From NCBI GenBank assembly GCA_030142905.1, contig JASJOG010000212.1, positions 124,001-188,000 of the forward strand: a stretch of DNA of 64,000 bases, given 5' to 3'. The translations under genes were made by a program, and so were the position numbers. The notes under the pieces were generated by a model. It was not told the DNA's origin. It did no database searches and worked only from the letters and a program-made list of their open reading frames with translations. Source of the DNA: Heliopora coerulea. Lineage: Eukaryota; Cnidaria; Anthozoa; Scleralcyonacea; Helioporidae. Position 1 is the stretch's first letter. Each line of letters starts with the position of its first letter. Positions 30,301-42,140 of this stretch are shown in pieces.

Positions 30301-31503
30301 AAGATTTGCACATTTGAGAAACTGCTGTTTTCTCTAGTTAATGGTGCTATAAAATGTCCATTTTGTGTGGAAAAGCAAGAAGAACTGGAATATGATATCC
30401 AACATCAACCATCAGAAGTGGAGAAAAACATCAAATCAGAAGAGCAAATTATCTTTAAACCACCTGTCAAGATGAAGTAAGTTATGTATCTAAGACATTC
30501 CTGATAAACTTGGAGATCCTAAGCTACCTGGCAGATGTGTGCTGTACAGTGGATGTGTTTTCATTCTGTTGTGTTGCTATCAGGAGAAAATACAAGTACT
30601 GGTAAACACATTGGTCAAAACAGGAATTTCTGTGTCAGCCACAGTTTCTGGATAGGACTGGGAAAGAATGGGGCTTATTGGCTGGATAACATATCCAGAC
30701 TTCATCCTACCACATCAGGATGGGAATCAGTTTCCCCAATTTTGGATAGGTGTTGTTTTTAATTGACTCTAATTTGGATTTTCACAGCCATAGACCAATT
30801 GAAGGAATACTGCAATACATAATCTTTGTTCTTTTCACTTTAGCAATCCATTCATTCTTTTGAATTCTGTTCACCTTGGAACAATGAGTAAAACTTCATA
30901 GAATTCAAAAGAATAAAATTGAGACTATGCAGGTATGATGCATTGCAGTACCAATGCAGTTTCCTCATCATTAAAAATTAAGAGCCTTTAATCTGCATTC
31001 ATGGCTGATTTTACAATCCTTATACCAGAAGTCAAGCTTCATGCAAATACAACCATCTTCAGAAGTATCCAATTTTATTCAAGAATCAACCAACTCTAAC
31101 AAGATGTAAGTGAAAAAACTGGTGCAAATGGAGATGCATAACAATTAAACAGGCCATCCATCAGTGCCTTTGGGTGTATCATGAGAGCACATGGGGAATT
31201 ACATTAGCTGAGATGACTCCCATTCAGACAATCATCTGAGCATAATTTATTTGAAAATATGGTATGATTTACTTGGTAGAGAAGACATGTTCATGTCTAG
31301 ATTAATTATGTATGAAACACGTAACAGTTTTCCTGTTTGTGTATAATTTTAGGTGTGCCATGAAACCAAAGAAAAAACAAAAAGACCCAGCCAAGCCAGC
31401 CTTAGGTCACCTTAGCAAGAGGAACCTTTCTTCAAAATATTACGGAGATCACTTCTTTTCACTGACAAGTGATCAAGGAACATGTCACATCCATAGAGAG
31501 TAA
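27400..31503 (+). CDS. Ankyrin-repeat protein, ANKRD42-like
   Basis: Seven exons: 27400-27723, 28198-28481, 28801-29065, 29319-29391, 29624-29785, 30338-30476, 31353-31503. Phases close on TAA at 465 aa. Residues about 50-345 form roughly nine ankyrin repeats, with repeated signatures such as RTALHKASAYGHTNVVKLLL, QTAAHIAAYHGETECLNVL, RTSVHYAALYGSTACLKV and NTPAHCAASGHMEAMNCL. After the repeats come a KCPFC dipeptide pair, an acidic coiled stretch and a basic Lys-rich tail (KPKKKQKDPAKP). The order and the GSIECLHWILEQGLDANI block recall ANKRD42, but I cannot fix orthology by eye. Ankyrin arrays act as protein-binding scaffolds. It is divergent from YIPF3. Last exon and stop are well supported by phase. 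Confidence 0.82.
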
Positions 31504-33074
31504 TGTACAACAATTAGGTTCAGAAATTATTTTACACTTTGAATTCTTTCACATTTGAGTAAAAGCTACCATATTGTTGATTGAAAATATAAATGAAACC
31601 CACAACATGGCTGATTAGAGAAAACACGTCATCACATTTTACCCAGATGAATGTCACTACCTTGTTCTCTCATTTTTAGCAGAGTAATACTTTTAAACCT
31701 TTCTACTATAATTACAGTAGATAATAGTTAGGTTAAACTTACGCACTTCCATTTAAACCAAAATGAAGTTGGTGGTGGATTCACATTTCTTAATTTGGGA
31801 AGAGCTAGTTGGCTTGCAGGGCTAAAAGCCTTTTCCTCAGTGACAACTCTTGTAAATTCTTTGATATCATTCATTCCCCAGATGGCAGGAAAAGTGCTTA
31901 TTTACTAAAAAAATTCCATCTCAAGTTGAACTTTGAAGTAGCCCTGTGCTACCAGGTATTCAAAGTACCTGATATTATTCAAACTGTTAAGCTGTTTGAG
32001 CAGATAGTATGTTGGCAGTCAAAAACAACTGCTCAAGCTCCATTTCTTGGGTAATGAAGGGTTGCCGTAATGGTTTTTGCTCACTCCTACAGCAAAACAG
32101 TCATTTTCAAATAATTTTAATGTATCTTGGCTCCCACAAGTTTTGATAGAGCTCCAGCCATTTTAAGGAATTTTTTGATGGGAAAGTCAAGATGTATTCC
32201 TGGTTCCCCAGGAGATTACTTTTAATTATTGGTAAAACAAGAATTTCAAGCAACATGCAAAATTATGGGTCTAAGGCCAAGGATCAGCCTTGAAAATGGA
32301 GGGAAAGTTACTCATAACAGGAGACAGCTGATCAAGTGGGCAGTGGCCAAAGTGTTGGTAATATGTTGAAGCCAAGACTTACTGGAAGTGTTAAAGATTT
32401 GAAGATCCCTGGACAAAAAAAGGAAAACCACAAAGAGAGAGGACAGAATGATGACAAGAAAAGCAAGTCCAATCGTTCTAAGACTGCACCAGAAAATTAT
32501 GCAGAGATGCAGATTGAACATGGTGAGAGTGTCTCTACTTCCACTACCCAATGAAGACTGAGAGAGTAACTGCAAACCAAGTTACTATCTGCACCACAAG
32601 TAAGCAGTTCTTTTTGACCACCAGTGTACTATGGCCTTACAGACCCTGATTCAATTTCCAACAAAACCGCCACAAAATATTGAAACACAATATGCTCTTG
32701 AAAGTGCCCAGTGCACTCTCTTAATTTATGATTACTATACATACAACAGACCTGATTTCATCCAATTAAAACATGTTGTCCATTTAAAAGAAAATGTTAC
32801 AAACTTTCAGGAGTCTTCTTGGCATAATGGAAAGTTTAAAAACCCTATGTGAATCTGTGCAATCTGGTTCTCATATAAAATTACAAAACTGATATGAAAT
32901 ATGTCTCTGTTAAGAAAATTCACATGTTCTTGTTATCCTGTGATTGTCATCCTTTGCAACTGGTCAAGAAGTTTCACCAATTACTCCCACTTTTTAAATA
33001 GTGTCTACATAGCTGAATGAAATATAACTTATGTCAATTAAATACCCTCAGTTTGAACTTGGTTTGTTGTATTA
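31504..33074. other. Intergenic region with unassigned open frames
   Basis: Lies between the ankyrin gene stop and the 3' end of the zinc transporter gene (convergent). An open stretch at 32321-32554, following a CAG, encodes a Lys/Ser/Gln-rich peptide ending in a stop. It could be an alternative last exon of the ankyrin gene, but its acceptor has a poor pyrimidine tract. An open frame at 31809-32054 is unrecognised. Nothing else stands out. Confidence 0.35.
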
Positions 33075-36000
33075 TTATACTTGAATTGAGCCCCCATACA
33101 GTGCAAGAATGAACATTACCACAAAACCAATTACCATGGCAAGGTTTTGTAAAAACATCATCCTGATTGTCTTGGACTTTGAATTACCACTGAGAGAATA
33201 AGCCATCTCCACAGCTTCTGGTAACTGTACAAAGAAAGTTAAGTCAGACACATAACCATTAATCAACATGCATCAACACTAGATAACAAATCAACAAGTG
33301 ACCAATGTAAGGCATCTTACATTGCCCAGTACTATGTTGTTGACTGTGTTGCAATGATAATGAGAAAAAGTTTTTGAATAATGAATACTGTAAGTTGAAA
33401 AGTGAATATCGGTAGGAGTTGATTTTTAAGAAGAATATTTTCTTGTTTGATAATGCAACCCTGACAACTTCTGAAGATTTCAGATTGTGAGTTTTAACTT
33501 CATGAGAAATGTTACATGTCTGAAAGGTGGGCAGGAATCCCCAGATATTGTGGAGTGATATACACACTATCTTATTACAACATCCAAACCTTAAAAGTTT
33601 GTGTTACCATTAAACATCACCAATTATTCTTCTCTGAAATATGGTATGCAGCTGATACTGTACATGTATGCCGAAAAGGGAGAAAAGGACAAAATAATGT
33701 TGTTTATCAATATTATTATTATTATCATTACTATTATTATTACTTTTATTATTATTAGTGCCATTGTTTAGATTCACCACTCACCATGTCCACAAGTGAT
33801 ATGTATAAAAACATTCCTCCAGCAATACCGTAAATGTATTTTACAGCAGAAGTGGCATACCCTAGCAGTAAGCCAATCACCAAGCCGATGTAACAGGTAC
33901 ATGCAGACAAAAAGTTTGCAACCATTGCTTGTTTGTATGAAAAGCCAGAATTCAAGAGAATAGCAAAATCCCCTAGGCACAAGAACAAGAAATGTAAGTT
34001 TATTACAATGTTACAGAAACAGATTATCACAAAATTAGACAATAAAAGTTAGGATATGAAAAGCCAAGAGGGTCTGGAAACTGCCTGAACATGTAATAGG
34101 AGATGCTGATGTTTCAACCTAAGGCCATCTGTTGGAGTAAATTCAGTGACAATGTGTGATGTTTTTACTTATGATTAATTTGTTACAAGGCCTTCTGATC
34201 TCTTCTGTATTGAGACAAAGTGGGTTGGTTGAGTTTCTGTTTTGTTAATTCTTAATAAGATACAGTGCACAGGGCTATGCTGTTAAGTCCACCTAAGAAA
34301 TTGCCTACCTAATTCATGAGGCAGTTCCTCAGATATAACTGCAAGAGATGTACTAATTCCAACCACAGCAGAGCTACTAAACGAAGCACCAATGGCAAGA
34401 CCATCAATAAAGTTATGTAAACCATCTCCCAAGATTACCATCCATGCCACAGTTGCTATTACTTTCTTTTCTGGTTTCCTAGTGACAACACTGCCAACAT
34501 TAGTATGTGCTTCAGGCCCAACATTTTCATTTTCAACACCACCAAAATGTAATACAGGTCCATGTACAATATCTGGACCACCATGGCTATGCCCATGACC
34601 AATAGTGGAGCTAAATTTCATGAGTGATACACCATTAGTGACATCTTTCTGCTTTTCTTCTGGCTCACTAGCAATGTTGGAGTCAGCCTAAAAACAAAAG
34701 TATAAAATACTTGTGTTTTTGTATATTTTAATAAGCAAGAACATTACTGATGCACAACAAAGGGCTTTGAGTGTCCTATCCTTTCAACCATTGAATCATT
34801 GAAGAAGTCACCCCTTAGCAAATAAAATTACTTGACATTAGCCAGAATAAAATGAAGCCTTAGTCAGAACTGAGTATAAAGTTTTCTTAATACACATAAA
34901 CCTACTGAGTTGCAAAAAATAGACTGCTTGTCAAACAAATTTAGGCAGTGCAAAAATAACACAACTTTTAAATTTTAAGAGTTTTTATTTATACTTTGTA
35001 ATTGTACAGTGTATATGGCATGCACCACATCTAACAGTCTTTTGTAGGCAAATCAGTCAGCCTCTTTAGCCTTAAAATTTTCAATCAAAATGTTTTTCTT
35101 ACATTTAGGTTAGGATTAGGTTATGAGCAGGGCAGTGTTAATAGTTTTAGGTTTCAGCATGTAGCCAGTATGGAAAGGGGAAACTTAACTCACTGGGTAT
35201 TCTACAATTAATCGGGTTTTTTTTCTTTGCACTGAGCCACAGCCAGATAAACTATCAGTAACCACTTACCTCATTTTTAATGGTCTTAAATCGGATATAA
35301 AGTTTCATACCAGATTCAAGAATAAAGAACAAGTAGAGTCCAGAAACAATCATTGCACATTTCCATAAATAGCTATGGTCACCATCTTCATGAGCAAAAC
35401 CTAATGCCTAAAAGACAAAATTTCCTTGATTAAGGAATTTGAATAATATGTAAATTGAGCTGGTAACCTCCTGACCATTGGTCAAATACTCCAAGTTGTG
35501 GTCTGGAGAAAGGGGACACCACTACCAGTAATTCTTAAACACCTTCACACAGAACAGGAGGCAACCATACCACATCTACAATTTTTTTGTAACAAACTGC
35601 TAGTTACTAATAGGATGTTGTGGTGTTTACAATCAATTAACAAATAAATTTACAACATTAGTGACAAAAAAATTTTGAGAGTTAGGATACATTATTTCAT
35701 AGTTACTTACACTTGGAATAAGATGAAATACACCACTGCCACCAAGTACTCCAACTGCTAGAGACACCATAAACAAAAGAATTTTTTTATAAAATGGTTT
35801 GTCCATGAAAGGAACCACAAAGGCACCAATTAAGCAACCAAAGTTGATGATGGTGACAAAAAGAAATCCAAATCCCCATGCTGCAATGATGGTGAAAAAA
35901 TTAAAGAAAAATGTATTAGTATCCATACATTACATTTTGTCTAAGCTCTTGACAGATATACAAATACACTGTATTGGTATTCTCCTAATCTATAATATAA

Positions 36001-38499
36001 TTTTATTGTATTATATTCTGTAATTCAGCTACAAGATGATTTTTTCCTTTATTAAATAGTTTATCTACCTAAACCACTTTTTTTTAACATTTCACATAGA
36101 CAAGCATGCTTTTAGTATCAGGATGCTTTAGTTTTCATGAACACATCTGATTGTATTCTATTTCATTTGTAATAGCTTTAATATCAAAAAATTTGCAATA
36201 AAAAACCAGTTGATTTACATTTACAAAATAGCTAATTATATTGATAAATATAAAAACAAAAATTGAATATGAATGTTACATACCTTTGCTTGGATCCTCT
36301 TTTCCCTCACTTTCTTCTTCTTTCACTTCCTCCTTTCCAGAAACCTTACATTCCTTTTTACTCAACTGATATAAAACAGCTGGACAAAGATCAATGAAGT
36401 CTGTTCTGTTCACAGTTCCATCATCCTTTGAATACATTCCATAAAAGTGCCGTGTGGAAAAGCAGGACTAACAAGGCAAAAATGATTTTTCACAGCAACA
36501 ATGTTTTAGACTGTCACTAAAGTTTGTTGAATTTATGTGGTGGGTTTATCCGTATTTTACAAGTTGGTTCCTTTTTCCAGATTCAAATTTCATACTGGCT
36601 TTATGACACGAAGTCAGTATTACTGCTGAAGATCCAGTATCCATTAATTTTCATTGCTGTTCTAGCATAAACAAGTTGGACTGCATCATCACCCACTCCA
36701 AAACTTTTGCTTTTCACAATAGTAATAAAATATTTCAAAAAACAAATTTCCATAACACAGCCGCATTTTAAAAATAAAGTAACCACTGTGCTATGGCATG
36801 CACTCCTTTGCACCAAAAATGAACAACCAACCCATCAATACACACCCACGATGGCACAAGAAGTGACAAACCTAGTGCTGACTTAAAACATGTCGTAACA
36901 AGCCAACATCAGAATGCACTTGCCAAAACTGCTCTTGTTTATTTAGTCTTTTTAACATTCCATGCCCAGTGGGATCATATACAATCCCATACTGGGTGTC
37001 ATGTATGACCCAATACTGGGGCCACACATGACCCCACTTAGGTTCTCAGGATTAACCAGCTGGCTAGCAGTTGCTGTGACATTTCTTACATCAGCACTTT
37101 TAAATCACAGTCTGCTGCACTCACCCTTTACAAAAGCCCATTTACCATTTCTTATTCTTTTGGCTTGCATCAATTACTGATTGTCCCCTGTGCTATTTTC
37201 TTTAGTTTCATGGTCATTCAAGGGCCCTTGAGTTTGGTAAAATATCCTGGAGCTATCCAACATACTCCTTAGTGGTTTAGCCTAAGATAAGGTGCCCTTT
37301 TTACACCCCAGGGGAAATGCTTATAAACATGTTGAAGACTGTTTAAAGAACTTGCCACTGCTCTGCTAATAGAATGTCACCTGAAGCAGGTTGGCCATGA
37401 TCTTGTTTCAGCTAGAAGAAATCAACCCCACTGTCATAAGCCACCTGCAAAAATATCTTGTAGTTTGCTTAGAAGATTTCTGCCTGTTTTGTTAAAAAAT
37501 GTTGCAACATCAAAACAGAAAGCCTAGTTCAAGACATCAAGACTTATTGAACATTTCATGAAGTTAGTTTTCTGCCCCATAGTTGCATTACATGTCTTTC
37601 CATTGTTGCATTATTAATTTTGCCTTCCCATTGTGGTCTGAGACTTCTATTGAAGTAATGTTGGCAAAATGATTATTTGATAAAAAACAAAATCCAGCAA
37701 ACATCCACAAAAACTGTTGGACCAAAACAAGGTGACAAACAGCACAAAGCAAAGTTGTATGAATGTTGTCCGACAATCTTTGCTTGTTGCCTGAAGCAGT
37801 TGGAAGGTTTCCACTTAAAAACGTGGCAGTCGAATAAGTCAGTGTGTGGTTTGCCATTTACTTGGTATTTTCACCCCTCAAGCACTGAAAATAATCGTAA
37901 AAATGTCATCCCAAAGTCATGTGAAAAAGCACCCAACAGAGAAGGCCAAAATATAACCAAATTAACAAAAATATGTAGCAACTGTTAGCTAAACAAGCGG
38001 ATCCTAAGACCTACAATGAGACTGATGAACCAATTCAAAATGCTCAAATAACTACGATTTTAAAGCGATTAAAATACTTAAGAATATTTACGTGTTGAAA
38101 AATCAGTAAGAAGGAAACAAGAAACCAGAAATTTGAAACCGACACAACTGGTATATCACGACCTCTCATTCTCTAACCAAGGTCAATATGGAATTTAATG
38201 CAAATGCAATTCACTTCTCTAAAAAATACCTGTTCTCCATTTTTGTGTGTTCTTCGTTGACCTGTATTGTTCCACTCAGATATCCCAACGCTTTTAAGAA
38301 GTTCTGCTACTTGAGTTAAGTTCATTCGGTCTTCGGAACCGAATTTCTCGAACAGTTCTTCCACTGGATCCAAAGATGGTGTGCTACGAATATTAATTCT
38401 ATGTTCAGTTGCTCTTAAGGGTACAGCTTGCACATCTGGCAAAATCTCGGCAGAAGATTCAAGCAAAAGGATGCAGGAGAAGTAAAATAATACACTCAT
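33075..38499 (-). CDS. SLC39A14-like: ZIP zinc/metal transporter, SLC39A8/SLC39A14-like
   Basis: Seven exons: 38230-38499 (ATG at 38499), 36284-36467, 35711-35880, 35270-35407, 34309-34687, 33785-33972, 33075-33224. Phases close at 492 aa, the length of human ZIP14. A signal peptide ([11 protein letters not shown]) starts the protein, then an extracellular domain to about residue 150. Membrane helices follow, with transport motif [16 protein letters not shown] in TM4 and [14 protein letters not shown] in TM5. TM5 has Glu at the first His position of the LIV-1 HEXPHEXGD motif, as in ZIP8 and ZIP14. A short His-rich loop (GHGHSHGG) lies between TM3 and TM4. ZIP8/14 import Zn, Mn, Fe and Cd with bicarbonate across the plasma membrane; that is family knowledge. 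The 3' gene end is convergent with the ankyrin gene. Whether it is the ZIP8 or ZIP14 orthologue (or pre-duplication) is open. Confidence 0.92.
33706..33758. repeat. (TTA)n-like microsatellite
   Basis: Imperfect TAT/TTA trinucleotide run in an intron of the ZIP gene, ending about 27 bp beyond the donor of exon 33785-33972. It produces a spurious poly-Tyr frame on the plus strand. Confidence 0.85.
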
Positions 38500-39220
38500 C
38501 TCGTCATCTAGATATTATCATTCAGCTACTACCCCGATGTGACTCTGGTCAACTTCAACCACTCCACGTTGTCAAAATGTACTATGGCCAGACACTTTGG
38601 CAGCGCTCCAAGCTTCAATTAAAGAGATTGGGAACTGGCCAACCAGTCTCCGGTAAAAGGTCACAATTTCCGGTTATTACATATCTGTACGATTTAATAT
38701 ATTTAAATTTGCTGCATAAACAGATTTCCATAGATTTTCAACAGAATTTTGAATTGGTTTAATAATTTATAATTTGTTCAGAAAAATCTGCAATCTGAAG
38801 GGTGAAAAAGCTTCAATAACCCATTTTCAAAAGACTTGTCTTGTTCACTTTAAAACGAAGCCCTGTATACAAAACCTTCAATATGAAAATCGTTTTTATT
38901 TGCATCCTAATAATAATCATTTTGAAGGTATGTGAGCAATAAAGATGTTTTGTAAAATATGAAGAATGTGAAAAGGTTTCACACCCTGATAAAGCAATAC
39001 CTACAGTCCTACACTCAAAACTGCTTTTGGTTTTCACAGGTTTTCAACATTTTGGCTTTTTGCATGTCTTCTAGCATTACCCAAACCACATTCTGTCCTT
39101 TATCATTGTTAGAAAAATGGCTATTTCTCAATCTCTAAATATAAGCCATCCCATCTCAAATGTTGATTTTAATCTGAAATCCAAAACTAATATTATATTA
39201 ATCTTTTTTTCACAAAAATA
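38500..39220. other. Short intergenic region between ZIP gene and H6PD
   Basis: About 720 bp between two same-strand genes: 5' region of the ZIP gene and 3' UTR of H6PD. No further gene seen. Confidence 0.5.
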
Positions 39221-41608
39221 TCATTTTACTTGTAATGCATTATTGTCAATGTACCATGATAAGGTTCCATTCTCTGATCTTACCCCAGTGATTGGAAAAT
39301 TGTCAACATCAATAATACCTCCTGATAACTTACTCACAATCTCTTTTTTGTTCTCTCCCAGAATAAGAACAGCAATATCTTTAGCTCTGTTCAGCATTGG
39401 CAGGGTCAATGTCATTCTGGGCAATGCATTTTGATTACTGTGATCAGCAGTGAAATCCACCCATTTTGAACTTGTCAATGAGTTCTCATTTGGAAATAGT
39501 GATGCAGTGTGTCCATCATTTCCAGCACCTAGAACTACAAAATCTAATGAACCATTTTGTGTGTAAAATCTCAACAGCTGTTCATACAATATATCTGCAT
39601 TGTCTTCTTTCCTGCACAATCTCCCAGCAATATTGACAGGCATTGGATGAATGTTCACATATGGAATATAAACATACTTCAAGAGAATATTATGTATTTT
39701 CTTAAAGTTTGATTGATCATGAGTTAAATCTACACATCTTTCATCAACAACCCAAATATGTGTGTGTTCCCATGGAAATGCATCCATAGAATATGCCAAA
39801 ATCTGGAAAAGTTGCTGAGGTGTCGATCCCCCTGATAATGCCAAATGAAATATCCCATTTGAGTGCACTTTGACCTGAGCTGCAACCGTAATATCATTGG
39901 CCAATTTTTTGACAACATCCAAAGTAGGTCCAGAAATGAGTTTGTTTCCACGGAAAGTAAGCTGTCTGCTGCCTATTACAAATTGATGTTCATTGTATTC
40001 TACTACCTTTGATCCCTTGCATTCATTGATATCTGTGTCTGAAATAAATTTAATCATCCCTTTCAAAATTTCAAAGTCCAAGTCTCCTATCTTATCAGGT
40101 GAATACAACCTTGGTGAAACTAGTGCAGACATTTCCAGTAATGGTGTCCATGCTTTCCACGAAAGAAGCAGGTCATCAATACCAACAAACATATTCTTAT
40201 TTCCATGAAATACATCTTGAATTAGAGAACTGTATGCATCATAAGAAGATGGTGGTTTGAAAACAACTTTGTCAGGTTGTAATAATGAAGAGCTGGTCAT
40301 ATTTAATGCTACATTTTCCCAACCAACTGGTAAGCTGACTCTGGGTAAAGACCTGGAAACAAACATATGTGGACTTTTTAAATCTCCACCTTGAATATAA
40401 AATACAATGACTTTTGGCTCACAGTTGTTGCTTTTGGGTTCCTCCTCAAAATCACTGGCAATGCAAAATGCATTTCTTTTGAAATGGATCTGCACATAAG
40501 CAAGACGAGTGTCCAAGCTTTTTCCAGACATCAAAACAAAAGGAACACCAAACCACTGTCTGTTATCAATATGCATTAACACTGCTGAAAAGGTTGGAGT
40601 ATTGCTTTTATAACTCTTTGAAATCTCTTTCCTGAGCTGATTATTGTACTCCTTGTACTGTCCAAATATGGCATCCTGTAAAGTTACCTCTCGAAGTGCT
40701 TTGAGCAATTTAGACTTCTTGGAATTATTAATGGTTATCTCAGAGTTATTTTCAGGCAGTTCAGAAGCAATTAAGACCAAAAGCTCAGTCAAGTGGTTTT
40801 GGAAGACATCTCTAATTACCCCATAGTGATCATAATAACTCATGCGGCCCTCAGCATTTCCCCTTTCTTTCACCACAATCTTAACCTGTTCAATAAAATC
40901 CCTGTTCCAGATTTTTTCATAGGTTAACTTATTCTTATTTCTAAATTGTGTAATCTGTCGAACACCAGATTTTCCCAAGTAATGATCAATCCTGTAGATT
41001 TCTTCTTCTTTCAAGTATTTTGATAATTTCTTTAAAAGAGCTTGTGCAGTTTTAAAGTCACTTCCAAATGGTTTTTCTAACACCACTCTCAACCAGGTCT
41101 TTTCTTCCTTAGGACGACATTTGGAATTAATATAACCACTTATGTCTTCGTACGCAAATGGCGGAACTGAAAGGTAAAATAAACGTCCAACTTCCACTTC
41201 ATCCTCCTGCAAGCTTCCTTCAAGAATATCTTGCAGTTCTTCATAATCTTTCTCGCTTTTTAGTCTCAAATATGCACAGTTCTTTAAGAACTCGTCTTTC
41301 TTCCCCTCACAGTTATCTTCGGAGCATTTAACTGATGTTTTCAAGATTTCTTTCAGAGTGATATTTCCCTTCTCTTGGTCGAGACGAGCAGCACCGTAAA
41401 ACTGAAATGTTGTCTTTCCATTGATGTTTTGGTCATGTAGAAATAAATTAAAAAATCCTTGCCACAGGTACCGTTTAGCGAGGTCTCCCGTCGCACCTAC
41501 CAGGATAATATTAACACGGTGTTTCTTTGCAGTGTCTGAACAATTTGTTAATAAAATAAAACTCATAAATAACCACACAAACAGTGAATTACATCGTCGT
41601 TCCACCAT
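39221..41608 (-). CDS. H6PD: Hexose-6-phosphate dehydrogenase / 6-phosphogluconolactonase (ER bifunctional enzyme)
   Basis: A single uninterrupted reading frame with no introns. I choose the ATG at 41608, because it gives the signal peptide MVERRCNSLFVWLFMSFILL and 795 aa (human 791); an in-frame ATG 14 codons upstream (41650) would place an extra hydrophobic stretch ahead of it. The N-terminal half is the G6PD-type dehydrogenase: NADP site GATGDLAKRYLW and active site RIDHYLGKSGVRQITQFRNK. The C-terminal third (from about residue 560) is 6-phosphogluconolactonase: LALSGGSTPQQLFQIL, WVVDERCV and GAGNDGHTASLFPNE. The enzyme converts glucose 6-phosphate to 6-phosphogluconate in the ER lumen and supplies luminal NADPH. 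No KDEL tail, as in vertebrates. Lack of introns is unusual in this neighbourhood. Confidence 0.96.
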   Translation of the reverse strand: MVERRCNSLFVWLFMSFILLTNCSDTAKKHRVNIILVGATGDLAKRYLWQGFFNLFLHDQNINGKTTFQFYGAARLDQEKGNITLKEILKTSVKCSEDNCEGKKDEFLKNCAYLRLKSEKDYEELQDILEGSLQEDEVEVGRLFYLSVPPFAYEDISGYINSKCRPKEEKTWLRVVLEKPFGSDFKTAQALLKKLSKYLKEEEIYRIDHYLGKSGVRQITQFRNKNKLTYEKIWNRDFIEQVKIVVKERGNAEGRMSYYDHYGVIRDVFQNHLTELLVLIASELPENNSEITINNSKKSKLLKALREVTLQDAIFGQYKEYNNQLRKEISKSYKSNTPTFSAVLMHIDNRQWFGVPFVLMSGKSLDTRLAYVQIHFKRNAFCIASDFEEEPKSNNCEPKVIVFYIQGGDLKSPHMFVSRSLPRVSLPVGWENVALNMTSSSLLQPDKVVFKPPSSYDAYSSLIQDVFHGNKNMFVGIDDLLLSWKAWTPLLEMSALVSPRLYSPDKIGDLDFEILKGMIKFISDTDINECKGSKVVEYNEHQFVIGSRQLTFRGNKLISGPTLDVVKKLANDITVAAQVKVHSNGIFHLALSGGSTPQQLFQILAYSMDAFPWEHTHIWVVDERCVDLTHDQSNFKKIHNILLKYVYIPYVNIHPMPVNIAGRLCRKEDNADILYEQLLRFYTQNGSLDFVVLGAGNDGHTASLFPNENSLTSSKWVDFTADHSNQNALPRMTLTLPMLNRAKDIAVLILGENKKEIVSKLSGGIIDVDNFPITGVRSENGTLSWYIDNNALQVK

Positions 41609-41819
41609 GTTGAATATGCAAATTGTAAAAACGGTTAGTGCCACAGACATCTAGGCACCATTCGGGTTGTTCTACGAAATGGTGATCAATGTTCATCGTG
41701 ATTGAGTACTTTATTTCAGCCAATCAGGATCCAGTGTGTGAAAATATAAGTACTTTTAAATCACACAATGGGTGATTTACACGTGATTAAAGGTTTTCTA
41801 CAACCGTATCCACTGGGAT

Positions 41820-42140
41820 AGAAAATTGAGGATACATAATAGGTAATAGAGAATAGAGAATGGAGGATAGAGAATGGAGGATGGAGAACGAAGAATGGAG
41901 ACTGGAAAATGGTAAATTAAGAATAGAGAATGGAGAATGGAGTGTAGAGAATGGAAAATGGAAAGTAAAGCATGGGGAGTAGAGAAAGGAAAATAGGGAA
42001 GAGAAAGCGAAAAATGTGCATCGAGAATGGAGAGTGGAGAACGGAGACAGGAGAAGTGAGATGGGAGAATGGACCGTGGATAATGGAAGATGGAGTGTGA
42101 GGAATGTAGAATGGAGAATGAGGACTAGAGGACAGGGAAC
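41820..42140. repeat. Purine-rich minisatellite (GGAGAATGGA-like)
   Basis: About 320 bp built from degenerate copies of GAATGGAGAATAGA, a short-period purine tandem repeat on the plus strand. It lies upstream of H6PD and between H6PD and the large coiled-coil gene. Confidence 0.88.
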
